A stretch of DNA of 64,000 nt from Paracraurococcus sp042666655. Lineage in GTDB: Bacteria; Pseudomonadota; Alphaproteobacteria; Acetobacterales; Acetobacteraceae. Shown piece after piece: positions 25,162 to 33,171 of the stretch (the stretch's first letter is position 1; every line of letters begins with the position of its first letter). The notes under the pieces are model-generated. The model saw nothing but the letters and a program-made list of their open reading frames with translations, was not told where the DNA came from and did no database searches. The stretch covers positions 1 through 64,000 of the forward strand of contig NZ_JBHTDE010000005.1 in assembly GCF_042666655.1 (NCBI RefSeq), in the 5' to 3' direction. The position numbers were made by a program, and so were the translations under genes.

Positions 25162-25922
25162 CCAAGGAGGCCATCCTCGGCGCCATCCGCCGTGGCCTGA
25201 AGCGCGGCCCGCTGCCGGCCGACCAGCAGGCCATGCTGGCCGGGCGGCTCGCGACGCATCCGCGCCACCTGATCCCGGCCCGGTCCCGCCTGCCGCGGCC
25301 GGACCAGGTCGCGCTGTTCATCCGCAACGTGGAAAAGGAATTCGGCACGGTCGAGCGCGTGCCCGATCTCGCCGGGGTGCCGGCGGCGCTGGCCGAATAC
25401 CTGGCGGCGCAGAACCTGCCGTCGCGCTTCGTCATGGCGCCGCACCCGGAATTCGACGCCGTGCCCTGGGCCGACCGGCCGTTGCTGGAATTCGAACGCC
25501 GCCGGGCCGAGGCCACCGACCAGGTCAGCCTGCAGCATGGCTGGGCGGCGGTGGCCGAGACCGGCACGCTGATGCTCCCCTCCGCCCCCGGCCGTCCCAC
25601 CACGCTGAACCTGCTGGCGGAAACCGAGGTGGTGGTGCTGCGCGCCAGCGCCATCGTCGGCGCCTACGAGGAAGCCTGGGACCGGCTGCGGACGGAAAGC
25701 CGGGACGCGCGCTCGGGCGGCTTCATGCCGCGCAACATCATGTTCGTCACCGGCCCGTCGCGCTCCGCCGATATCGAGCAGACGCTGGAACTCGGCGCGC
25801 ATGGGCCACGCAGGTTGCACGTCATCCTGGTCGATGACGATGCCGCGGCGCTGCCGATGGGGGATGCCGCGGTGGCGCCGCCGGTGGCCGTCCCCGGCGG
25901 TCCCGCCGCGCCCGGCGACTGA
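25158..25922 (+). CDS. lutC: LutC-type LUD-domain protein
   Basis: 254-residue LUD-domain protein, third component of the LutABC lactate oxidation system. The core pattern is WAAVAETGTLMLPSAPGRPTTLNLLAETEVVVL and NIMFVTGPSRSADIEQTLELGAHGPRRLHVIL. Overlap with lutB (ATGA) shows tight coupling. The C-terminal 25 residues are Ala/Pro-rich and not family-like. Function is from family and neighbour. Confidence 0.88.
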   Translation: MTKEAILGAIRRGLKRGPLPADQQAMLAGRLATHPRHLIPARSRLPRPDQVALFIRNVEKEFGTVERVPDLAGVPAALAEYLAAQNLPSRFVMAPHPEFDAVPWADRPLLEFERRRAEATDQVSLQHGWAAVAETGTLMLPSAPGRPTTLNLLAETEVVVLRASAIVGAYEEAWDRLRTESRDARSGGFMPRNIMFVTGPSRSADIEQTLELGAHGPRRLHVILVDDDAAALPMGDAAVAPPVAVPGGPAAPGD

Positions 25923-25929
25923 AGCCGGC

Positions 25930-26526
25930 ATGCCGCCCTGGCTGAAACCGGCGGCGGCGCCCGCGCGCCCGCGCGCGCGCCGCGGGCTGACCGAGGCGGA
26001 GCGTTCGCTCTGGCAACTCTATACCAGCCGCGCCCATGTGGCGCCGCTGCCGGGCAAGGCGCTGACCCCGCCGCCGGTGCCGCCGGCGGACCCGCCCATG
26101 GCACCCGTGCCGGCGCCGGCGGCCAGGCCGGCGGCAACCGCCCGCCCCGCCCTGCCGCATCGCGGGGTGGAACTGCAGATCGGCCATGCCCCGCCCGGGC
26201 TCGACAACAAGCGCTGGAAGGCGCTGCGGCGGGGGGAGACGCGGCCGGAGCGCACGCTCGACCTGCATGGAAGGCGGGTGCAGGACGCGCACGGCGCGGT
26301 CCGCCGCTTCCTGCACGAGGCGCAGACGGACGGCATTCGCTGCGTCGCCATCGTCACCGGCAAGGGTTCGGCGGGGCAGGAGATCGGCGTGCTGCGGCGG
26401 GAGCTGCCGCATTGGCTGAATGCGCCCGAACTGCGGCACCTGCTGCTGGGTGCGGCACATTATTCGGCGGGCAATCCGGGCGCGGTGGTCCTGCTGCTGC
26501 GGCGGGTGAAGGGACCAATCCGGTGA
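25930..26526 (+). CDS. Smr/MutS2-C domain protein
   Basis: 198 residues. The C-terminal half is a Smr domain with the DLHG motif (near residue 114) and TGKG (near residue 138), a fold with DNA- or RNA-nicking activity in some members. The N-terminal 80 residues are Pro/Ala-rich and probably disordered. Seven bases separate it from lutC, and its stop overlaps the next gene by GTGA, giving a four-gene run lutB-lutC-smr-XRE. Confidence 0.85.
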   Translation: MPPWLKPAAAPARPRARRGLTEAERSLWQLYTSRAHVAPLPGKALTPPPVPPADPPMAPVPAPAARPAATARPALPHRGVELQIGHAPPGLDNKRWKALRRGETRPERTLDLHGRRVQDAHGAVRRFLHEAQTDGIRCVAIVTGKGSAGQEIGVLRRELPHWLNAPELRHLLLGAAHYSAGNPGAVVLLLRRVKGPIR

Positions 26527-26888
26527 CTCCTTTCGGCGCCCGGCTGCGTGCCCTGCGCGAGGCCCGCGGCGTCAGCCAGGCCGAGCTCGCCCAGGCCCTG
26601 CATGTCTCGCCGGCCTATCTCTCGGCGTTGGAGCACGGCCATCGCGGCCGGCCCTCGCCCGGACTGGTCCACCAGGTGAACGAGTATTTCGGCTTGATCT
26701 GGGACGATGCGGAGGAGATGGCACGGCTCGCCCGGGTCTCGCATCCGCGGGTGGTGGTGGACACCGCCGGGCTGAGCGCCGAGGCGACGGCGCTGGCCAA
26801 CCGGCTGGCGCGCGACATCCGCCGGCTGCCGCCGGAAACCCTGGCGGCGCTGATGGCCGTGCTGGACGCGGTGCCGCCCGAAAGCTGA
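26523..26888 (+). CDS. XRE-family helix-turn-helix protein
   Basis: Small regulator of 121 residues, nearly all an HTH_XRE domain: RLRALREARGVSQAELAQALHVSPAYLSALEHGHRGRPSPG (about 6-46), followed by a helical extension ending LPPETLAALMAVLDAVPPES. The start is GTG overlapping the Smr stop (GTGA). Target genes unknown. Convergent with the cysteine-peptidase-like gene, 4 bp apart. Confidence 0.88.
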   Translation: MTPFGARLRALREARGVSQAELAQALHVSPAYLSALEHGHRGRPSPGLVHQVNEYFGLIWDDAEEMARLARVSHPRVVVDTAGLSAEATALANRLARDIRRLPPETLAALMAVLDAVPPES

Positions 26889-26892
26889 GCGG

Positions 26893-27423
26893 TCAGGCCC
26901 CGGCCAGCGGCCCGCCGAGCAGCCGCGTGGCATGCGTCACATGCCGCTGCCCATGCGTCCTCGCCGAGACCAGCACGCCGGTATGGCGGTTGTCGTGCAG
27001 CGTGGTCAGGCCGAAGCCGTGGCTGTGCAGCAGCAGGAAGTGGTCGGTGACCCGCACCAGGTACCAGCCCGGCGCCAGCCCTTCCCGTGCGAAGCGGAGC
27101 AGGCTGCGACGCGGTGCCGGCAGCGCAAGCGGTGCATGCGCGATGCCGGCCTGGTCGAGCGCGCCGAGCAGGTCGCGCCAGTAGGCGGTGACGATCGGAC
27201 CCTCGGCCGGGTACCAGGTGGGGGCTATGCCACGCAGCAGCGTGGCGGCGTCCGCATAGCTGCGGCCGGTGGCCAGGGCGAGGCTGGCGGGGCCGCACCA
27301 GGGGGTCTCGCCCTGGTTCTCCTCGAGGAGCGCCAGATGGCCACGCAGCGCGGCGGGGGTTTCGGCACGACGGCCGGCCTCGGCCTGGGGTGCCGCGTCG
27401 ATCGGCCGGTGCTGGAGACCCAT
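26893..27423 (-). CDS. Papain-fold cysteine-peptidase-like protein, unknown
   Basis: 176 residues, no family I can name. Order of conserved-looking residues fits a C-H-N/D protease-like fold: Cys43 in GETPWCGPAS, H128 in VTDHFLLLHSHG, and D144/N145 in HDNRHTG. The C39/peptidase-like pattern of a Gln or Glu followed by W-C-G-P-x-S is typical. No signal peptide, so it would act in the cytoplasm. A good isolated promoter with a small palindrome lies upstream (27471-27499). It may be an immunity-like, peptide-processing or transglutaminase-like protein; activity is inference. Confidence 0.6.
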   Translation of the reverse strand: MGLQHRPIDAAPQAEAGRRAETPAALRGHLALLEENQGETPWCGPASLALATGRSYADAATLLRGIAPTWYPAEGPIVTAYWRDLLGALDQAGIAHAPLALPAPRRSLLRFAREGLAPGWYLVRVTDHFLLLHSHGFGLTTLHDNRHTGVLVSARTHGQRHVTHATRLLGGPLAGA

Positions 27424-27470
27424 GGAACATGCCTTGCCGGAGAGGGCGGCCGGGTAGCCGTCACACTCAC

Positions 27471-27499
27471 AATATCGTGTACAATCACATTGTCGTCAA
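27471..27499 (-). promoter_or_regulatory. Promoter with embedded palindrome for the cysteine-peptidase-like gene
   Basis: Minus strand TTGACG (27499-27494), exactly 17 nt, then GATATT (27476-27471), about 48 nt upstream of the ATG. Inside the spacer is ACAATGTGATTGT, a perfect 5-bp inverted repeat around GTG, and CACGATATTGTG covers the -10. The region stands out as AT-rich. A repressor could bind here. Confidence 0.55.
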
Positions 27500-27529
27500 T
27501 GAACGAATCGAAGGTATTGTTGCGGGTCC

Positions 27530-28165
27530 CTATCGCAGCAGCACGCCATGCTGGCGCAGGAAGCCCAGCAGGGGCAGCAGCGGCAGGCCAAGGATGGCAC
27601 TGTGCTCGCCCTCGATCCGGTCGAACAGCTGGACCCCCAGCCCCTCCAGCCGGTAGGCGCCGACCGAGGTCAGCACCGCCTCGCCCTCGGCCGCCAGATA
27701 GGCTTCGAGATAGGCGTCGGAGAAATCCCGCATCGTCAGCCGCGGCCGGGCGAGATGCTGCCAGACCCGCGCCCCGCCCCGCCAGCACACCATGGCCGAG
27801 ACCAGCTCATGCGTCCGGCCGCGCAACGCCCGCAGATGCGCGCGCGCCCCGTCCATCCCGACCGGCTTGTCGAACCAGCGGAGGCTTCCGTCATCCCCGG
27901 GGCAGACCAGCATCTGGTCGGCGCCGATCACCAGCGCCTCCGGATGCCGGCGGGCGACGCGCTCGGCCTTGGCCTCGGCCAGCAGCATCGCCGCGTCGCC
28001 GACCGGGATGCCCTCGGCCTGGGCGCTTTCCTTGATCGCGGCCTCGTCCACCGCCGCGGCCAGCGCGGTGAAGCGCAGCCCCGCCGCCGCCAGCACCGCC
28101 CGCCGGGCGCCGGAGGCGGTGGCCAGCACCAGCGCCGGGCTCGCCGCCTGGATCGGCGCGCTCAC
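27530..28165 (-). CDS. maf: Maf-family nucleotide pyrophosphatase
   Basis: Nucleoside triphosphate pyrophosphatase of the Maf/YhdE group, 211 residues, removing non-canonical or methylated nucleotides. Family marks: LATASGARRAVL near the N-terminus, the Glu/Asp set in VDEAAIKE, and VIGADQMLV near residue 80. The start is GTG overlapping the PpsR stop (GTGA), so the pair is co-translated. Maf next to PpsR is the usual arrangement near alphaproteobacterial origins. Confidence 0.9.
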   Translation of the reverse strand: MSAPIQAASPALVLATASGARRAVLAAAGLRFTALAAAVDEAAIKESAQAEGIPVGDAAMLLAEAKAERVARRHPEALVIGADQMLVCPGDDGSLRWFDKPVGMDGARAHLRALRGRTHELVSAMVCWRGGARVWQHLARPRLTMRDFSDAYLEAYLAAEGEAVLTSVGAYRLEGLGVQLFDRIEGEHSAILGLPLLPLLGFLRQHGVLLR

Positions 28166-29028
28166 GCGCCCTGGCCCCGCGCCTCGGCCTCCGCCTGGTT
28201 GCGGCGGGCGTGCCAGGCCTCCATCAATTGCAGCACGGTCGCCGCCGTCTCCTCGATGCTGCGGCGGGTCACGTCGATCACCGGCCAGCCATGCGCGGTG
28301 CAGAGCCGCCGGGCCTGCAGGATCTCGGCCTTCACGCTTTCCGGGTCGATATAGTCGGAAGTGTCCTGCCGCACCCCGTCGGCGCCGATCAGCCGCAGCC
28401 GGTGCCGGCGGATCTCGATCAGCGCCGGCGTCTCGATGGTCAGCCCGACCACCGGGCAGCGGGGGTTGTCGAGTTCGGGCGGCAGCGTGGCATGCGGAAC
28501 GATCGGCACGTTGGCCGCCTTGATGCCGCGGTTCGCCAGATAGAAGCAGGTCGGTGTCTTCGACGACCGCGACACGCCGACCAGGCAGACATCCGCCTCG
28601 GCGATCCCGGCGGTGCCCTGGCCGTCGTCATGCGCGAGCACATAGTGCATGGCATCGATCCGGCGGAAATAGTCGGCGTCCATCACGTGCTGCGCCGCCC
28701 GCTTCTCCTTCGCCGGCATGCCGATCTGGCCGGCCAGCAGCGCCATGGTCTGGTCGAGAACCGAGAGGCACGGCACGCCGAGCCTCTCGCAGATCTCCTC
28801 CAGCGCATGCCGCAGGCTGCGGTCCACCAGGGTGAACAGCACCGGGCCGGGCTCGTGCTGCAGCCCTTCCAGCACGCGGTCGAGCTGGAGGCGGGAGCGG
28901 ATGAGGCTCCAGCGGTGGTGGACGACGTGGTGGTCCTCGAACCGGGCGAGGGTTGCCCGGGCAATCGAATTCAGCGTCTCCCCGGTGCTGTCGGAGACCA
29001 GATGCAGGTTGATGGAGCGGAGGGGCAT
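28162..29028 (-). CDS. ppsR: PEP synthetase/PPDK regulatory protein (DUF299; RP001 homologue)
   Basis: Bifunctional ADP-dependent kinase and Pi-dependent pyrophosphorylase controlling pyruvate phosphate dikinase or PEP synthetase. The 288-residue protein starts MPLRSINLHLVSDSTGET, with the P-loop-like GVSRSSKTPTCFYLA and the family's DVTRRSIEETAATVL near the C-terminus. An in-frame GTG-rich extension to 29094 is less likely. It borders the putative oriC on the side opposite hemE, matching the described hemE-RP001 origin arrangement of Caulobacter and Rickettsia. Confidence 0.93.
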   Translation of the reverse strand: MPLRSINLHLVSDSTGETLNSIARATLARFEDHHVVHHRWSLIRSRLQLDRVLEGLQHEPGPVLFTLVDRSLRHALEEICERLGVPCLSVLDQTMALLAGQIGMPAKEKRAAQHVMDADYFRRIDAMHYVLAHDDGQGTAGIAEADVCLVGVSRSSKTPTCFYLANRGIKAANVPIVPHATLPPELDNPRCPVVGLTIETPALIEIRRHRLRLIGADGVRQDTSDYIDPESVKAEILQARRLCTAHGWPVIDVTRRSIEETAATVLQLMEAWHARRNQAEAEARGQGA

Positions 29029-29094
29029 GGCGGGGACAACACCGTGGGACAGCGGCGGGGAAGCCGGGGGGACAGCGGGGGATACTGGGGACAA

Positions 29095-29353
29095 CCCTAA
29101 CGCGTCGAGGTGCCGCGGGGGACAGCGTTGACGAGTCCTGACCGATCCGACCGACGGTATCGTCGCGAGGGGGGTCCGGCGGGGAATCCGGGTGGCACGG
29201 AATTATCCCCAGGATTCAACCGAGTCGGGCAGCGATCGTCCTGTGGACAGGGCTGTGGATGGTTCGCGAGGCAATTGGCTCCACATTGTCCACAGGCATC
29301 TACAGCCACTACCACCTTTCAAGAATCCTGTTTTCTTGCGAGAGAGTAGAGCG
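29095..29353. other. oriC: Putative chromosomal replication origin (oriC)
   Basis: Non-coding gap between ppsR and hemE, the known origin position in several alphaproteobacteria. DnaA-box-like 9-mers against TTATCCACA: TTATCCCCA (29203-29211, one mismatch), TTGTCCACA (29286-29294, one mismatch), and two on the minus strand, CTGTCCACA (29250-29242) and CCATCCACA (29262-29254), with two mismatches each. Five GANTC sites, targets of the CcrM methylase, lie at 29133, 29184, 29213, 29222 and 29323. The stretch next to hemE is A/T-richer. No TTAA-N7-TTAA CtrA site is seen. Strong by position, not proven. Confidence 0.75.
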
Positions 29354-30460
29354 ATGGAGACTGAACGTCCCGCGCCGGGCCAGGCGACCCAAGCACCGAC
29401 ACCTGCGTCGACTCACGGCGCGACGTCCCCGAAGCCCATGCTGCGCGCCCTGGCCGGCGATGCGGTCTGGCCGCCGCCGATGTGGCTGATGCGCCAGGCC
29501 GGCCGCTACCTGCCCGAGTACCGGGAGGTGCGCGCCCAGGCCGGCGACTTCATCGCGCTCTGCACCAATCCGGAGCTTGCGGCGGAGGTGACGCTGCAGC
29601 CGATCCGCCGCTACGGCATGGATGGCGCCATCCTGTTCTCGGACATCCTCATGGTCCCCTGGGCCATGGGCCAGCCGCTGCGCTTCGCCGAAGGGGAAGG
29701 GCCGCAGCTGGAGCCGGTCCGCACCGCCGCGGCGATCGACGCGCTCGACCCCACCGTCTGCGCCGGCAATGCCGCGCCCATCATGCAGACCGTGCGGCTG
29801 GTCCGCGGCGCGCTGGATGCGCATGCCCAGAAGACCACGCTGATCGGCTTCGCCGGTAGCCCCTGGACGGTGGCCTGCTACATGGTGGAAGGCCATGGCA
29901 GCCGAGACTTCGCCGCCGCCCGCGGCATGGCCTATGGCGACCCGCAGCTGTTCGCAAGGCTGATCCGCACCTTGGTCGAGGCGACCACCGACTACCTGCT
30001 GGCCCAGGCCGCAGCCGGGGCAGAGGCGCTGATGCTGTTCGACAGCTGGGCCGGGACGCTGTCGCCGTCCCAGTTCCGCCGCTGGGTAATCGAGCCGACC
30101 GGGCAGATCGTCCGGGCCATCCGCAAGGTGAACCCGGCCGTCCCGATCATCGGCTTCCCCCGCCTCGCCGGCCCGATGCTGTCCGAGTATGCCCAGCGTA
30201 CAGGTGTGCAGTGCCTCGGCGTGGACACCACCATGGACCTGCGCTGGGCGGCGTCGGCGGTCGCGCCGAACCAGGCGTTGCAGGGCAACCTCGACCCGCT
30301 GGCGCTGGTCGCCGGCGGCATGGCTCTGGAGGCGGAGGCGCGCAGCATCCTCGGGACGATGCGCGGACGGCCCTATATCTTCAACCTCGGCCATGGGATC
30401 GAGAAGGTGACCCCGCCGGACCATGTCGCGGCACTGGTGCGGCTGGTCCGCACCGGCTGA
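29354..30460 (+). CDS. hemE: Uroporphyrinogen decarboxylase
   Basis: Haem biosynthesis: decarboxylates uroporphyrinogen III to coproporphyrinogen III. The 368-residue protein has the signature RQAGRYLPEYR near residues 48-58, FSDILMVPWAMG, and GFAGSPWTVACYMVEG. The first 25 residues (Pro/Ala/Thr-rich) exceed the usual start; MLRALAGD is a possible internal start. GAGAGAGTAGAG precedes the ATG. It lies directly beside the putative origin and leads the hemE-hemH-HAD-hemJ run. Confidence 0.96.
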   Translation: METERPAPGQATQAPTPASTHGATSPKPMLRALAGDAVWPPPMWLMRQAGRYLPEYREVRAQAGDFIALCTNPELAAEVTLQPIRRYGMDGAILFSDILMVPWAMGQPLRFAEGEGPQLEPVRTAAAIDALDPTVCAGNAAPIMQTVRLVRGALDAHAQKTTLIGFAGSPWTVACYMVEGHGSRDFAAARGMAYGDPQLFARLIRTLVEATTDYLLAQAAAGAEALMLFDSWAGTLSPSQFRRWVIEPTGQIVRAIRKVNPAVPIIGFPRLAGPMLSEYAQRTGVQCLGVDTTMDLRWAASAVAPNQALQGNLDPLALVAGGMALEAEARSILGTMRGRPYIFNLGHGIEKVTPPDHVAALVRLVRTG

Positions 30461-30630
30461 GGCGGCCCGATGGTCGCGGCGCCGCAGGCACGGAGGCCCC
30501 CATCGGTCCGCTTCGACGGACGCGGCCCCCTGGTGGTCGCGTCGCAGCTGCCGAGGACTGAACCGGGCCTGCCACTCTCCCGGCCGCTTCCGGGCTTGAC
30601 CTCGCTTGCCGGCATGTCATGTGCAGCGCC

Positions 30631-31767
30631 ATGGACCTGACCGCGCCTGCCGGCTCGACCGCTTTGCCCGAGGACCGCCCGCAAGCGGCCCGCCGGCGGG
30701 TGGCCATCGTGCTGTTCAACCTGGGCGGCCCGGACCGGATCGAGAGCGTCCGGCCCTTCCTCGAGAACCTGTTCCGCGACCCTGCCATCCTGCGGGTGCC
30801 GGGATTCATCCGGCCCTGGCTGGGTAAGTTCATCGCCCGCCGGCGGACCAAGGCGGCGTCGGAGAACTACGCCATCCTCGGCGGCGGCTCGCCGCTGCTG
30901 CAACTGACCGAAGAGCAGGCGCGGGCGCTGGAAGGCGCCCTGGCCAGTCAGGCGGATGCCGAGTACCGCTGCTTCGTCGCCATGCGCTACTGGCATCCGA
31001 TGAGCGACGCCTGCGCCGCCGACGTCGCCGCCTGGGGGGCGGAGGAGGTGCTGCTGCTGCCGCTCTATCCGCAGTATTCCACCACCACGACCGGCAGCAG
31101 CCTGGCAGAATGGAACCGGGCGGCCGGCAAGGCCGGCATCGACCTGCCGACCACCACGCTGTGCTGCTGGCATTCCGACCCGGCCTTCGCCGCGGCGACC
31201 GCCGCCATGGTGCGCGCCGCCTGGGACCGTGCCCGGGCCGAGCTGCCGCCCGAGGTCAAGCTGCGGATCCTGTTCTCCGCCCATGGGTTGCCCGAAAGCA
31301 TCGTGAAGTCGGGCGACCCCTACCAGTGGCAGGTCGAGCGGGCCGTGGCGGCCGTGGTCGGGCAACTGGCGATGCCGGAGCTCGACCATATCGTCTGCTA
31401 CCAGTCCCGGGTCACCCCGCAGAAATGGATCGGCCCCAGCACGGAACTCGAGCTGGAGCGGGCGGCGCATGACAAGGTCGCCGTCCTGGTCTGCCCGATC
31501 GCCTTCGTCTCCGAGCATTCCGAGACGCTGGTGGAGCTGGATGTCGAATACCGCGAGGAGGCCGAGCGCCTGGGCGTCCCCGGCTATTTCCGCGTGCCGG
31601 CGCAGAACAGCGACCCCGGCTTCATCGCCGCCCTGCGCGACCTGGCGCTGGCGGCGCGGGCCGGCAGCCGGCGGCTCTGCAGCTTCGCCGGCGGACGGCA
31701 ATGCCCCAAGGCCTTCGGCGACTGCCCGCATGCCAGGGCCAAGCCGTCCGTGAAGGAACTGGCGTGA
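30631..31767 (+). CDS. hemH: Ferrochelatase
   Basis: Inserts Fe(II) into protoporphyrin IX, the last step of haem b synthesis. The 378-residue protein has VLFNLGGPD, the catalytic His in ILFSAHGLPES, and CPIAFVSEHSETLVELDVEY with its conserved Glu. The C-terminus carries three Cys (C350, C358, C365; CSFAGGRQCPKAFGDC); some alphaproteobacterial ferrochelatases hold a [2Fe-2S] cluster there. MCSA at 30619 is an alternative start. The stop overlaps the HAD gene by GTGA. Confidence 0.95.
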   Translation: MDLTAPAGSTALPEDRPQAARRRVAIVLFNLGGPDRIESVRPFLENLFRDPAILRVPGFIRPWLGKFIARRRTKAASENYAILGGGSPLLQLTEEQARALEGALASQADAEYRCFVAMRYWHPMSDACAADVAAWGAEEVLLLPLYPQYSTTTTGSSLAEWNRAAGKAGIDLPTTTLCCWHSDPAFAAATAAMVRAAWDRARAELPPEVKLRILFSAHGLPESIVKSGDPYQWQVERAVAAVVGQLAMPELDHIVCYQSRVTPQKWIGPSTELELERAAHDKVAVLVCPIAFVSEHSETLVELDVEYREEAERLGVPGYFRVPAQNSDPGFIAALRDLALAARAGSRRLCSFAGGRQCPKAFGDCPHARAKPSVKELA

Positions 31768-32426
31768 TCCGGCCACGGGCGGTGCTGTTCGACTGCGACG
31801 GCGTGCTTGCGGACACCGAGGCCTTGGTGAACCGCATCGTCGCCGAGGACCTGACCAGCCGCGGCTGGCGGATCTCGGGCGAGCAGGCGCGGGAGACCTT
31901 CCTCGGCATGGCGCTGCCCGACATGCTGCCGATGATCGAGGCCCGGGTCGGGCCCTTGCCGGCGCGCTGGTCGCACGACCTCTCGCGCCGCATCTCGGTG
32001 GCCCTGCTGGCCGAGGCGCAGCCGGTCCCCGGCGCGGTCGAGGCGCTACGGGCGGTGGTGACCGCCGGGCTGGCGGTCGCCGTGGCGTCCAATTCCGGCC
32101 GGGACGAGCTGCATTCCAAGCTGGAACGGCTGGGCGTCGCCGCGTTGTTCGGCACCCGGGTCTTCAGCTTCGAGGATGTCGCCCGGCCCAAGCCCGCGCC
32201 CGACATGTACCGCGCCGCGGCCGCCGCCTGCGGCGTGCCGCCGGCCGATTGCGTGGTGGTCGAGGACAGCCTGCTCGGCGCCCGGGCCGGCATCGCCGCC
32301 GGCTGCCGGGTGATGGGCTTCACCCGGGAAACCGATGCGGCGGTCCTGGCCGCGGTCGGGGCGGTGCCCTTCGCCCAGATGCGGGACCTGCCCGGCCTGC
32401 TGGGGCTGCGGGAGCCGGTGGCGTGA
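31764..32426 (+). CDS. HAD-superfamily phosphatase (beta-phosphoglucomutase-like)
   Basis: 220 residues with HAD motif I FDCDGVLADTE (nucleophile D10, general acid D12), motif II in VASNSGRDEL, Lys in RPKPAPDMY and motif IV VVVEDSLLGARAG. A helical cap after motif I fits the phosphoglycolate/beta-phosphoglucomutase subgroup. Substrate unknown. It is wedged between hemH and hemJ with GTGA overlaps at both ends, so it must be made together with the haem enzymes. Confidence 0.9.
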   Translation: MIRPRAVLFDCDGVLADTEALVNRIVAEDLTSRGWRISGEQARETFLGMALPDMLPMIEARVGPLPARWSHDLSRRISVALLAEAQPVPGAVEALRAVVTAGLAVAVASNSGRDELHSKLERLGVAALFGTRVFSFEDVARPKPAPDMYRAAAAACGVPPADCVVVEDSLLGARAGIAAGCRVMGFTRETDAAVLAAVGAVPFAQMRDLPGLLGLREPVA

Positions 32427-32875
32427 CGATCGACGCGCTGGCGCCAGCCTATCCTTGGGTGAAATCCGTCCACCTGATGGCGGTGATCGCCTGGATGGCC
32501 GGGCTGTTCTACCTGCCGCGGCTCTTCGTCTACCACCACCAGGTGGCGGTGGGCTCCGACCAGGACGCGCTGTTCAAGGTGATGGAGCGGCGGCTGTTCC
32601 GCGCCATCATGAACCCGGCGATGATCGTCGCCTGGCTGCTCGGCATAACCCTGATCCTGACCCCTGGCGTGGTCAGCTGGACTGCCGGCTGGTGGCACGT
32701 GAAATTCGCCTCCGTCGTCGTCATGTCCTGGTTCCACCACCATCTCAGCCTGGGGCGGAAGGCGCTGGAGCGCGGCGAGCGGCCGCGGACCGAGCGCTAC
32801 TGGCGGGCGATGAACGAGGTGCCGACCCTGCTGATGATCGCCATCGTGCTGATGGTCATCGTCAAGCCGTTCTGA
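32423..32875 (+). CDS. hemJ: Protoporphyrinogen IX oxidase HemJ
   Basis: Membrane protein of 150 residues that oxidises protoporphyrinogen to protoporphyrin in many alphaproteobacteria and cyanobacteria. Four hydrophobic helices; VKSVHLMAVIAWMAGLFYLPR contains the conserved His, and RYWRAMNEVPTLLMIAIV near the C-terminus is the family hallmark. GTG start overlapping the HAD stop (GTGA). With hemE and hemH it completes the terminal haem steps except the coproporphyrinogen oxidase. Confidence 0.93.
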   Translation: MTIDALAPAYPWVKSVHLMAVIAWMAGLFYLPRLFVYHHQVAVGSDQDALFKVMERRLFRAIMNPAMIVAWLLGITLILTPGVVSWTAGWWHVKFASVVVMSWFHHHLSLGRKALERGERPRTERYWRAMNEVPTLLMIAIVLMVIVKPF

Positions 32876-32915
32876 AAAGCCTTGACAGCAGCGACGTGTT
32901 TTCCCAACTGTCCGG

Positions 32916-32944
32916 TTGACGAGTGGCGGTGGCCTGCATAGGGT
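32916..32944 (+). promoter_or_regulatory. Candidate rho promoter
   Basis: TTGACG (32916-32921), 17-nt spacer, TAGGGT (32939-32944), in the 296-nt gap before rho. The -35 is good, the -10 weak. It would give a leader of about 220 nt, long enough for the Rho-dependent autoregulation known in E. coli. An additional TTGACA at 32882 has no matching -10. Confidence 0.35.
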
Positions 32945-33171
32945 CGTCGCTGCTTCTCGGGTGGCACCCGCGTTTCCGCGTCGTGCCGTCCTTTCTCCCT
33001 CCTCTCCTCGGGACACCGCCGGCCGACGGCTCCGACCCCCATCCAATTCCTGGATCGGCGTCGTGTTCGTGGCACTGGCGAAACGGCCGGGGCATCGGCG
33101 CGGGCTTTCCACGTCACTGCCGGCCTTCTGGGAAGGGTTCCGCTTCCCCTCGCATCTGGACGCGCCGCGCC

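Noticed and set aside
27424..27529. Small RNA gene between maf and the cysteine-peptidase-like gene
   Set aside because: The AT-rich stretch is better explained by a promoter with a palindrome; no stable fold or terminator seen.
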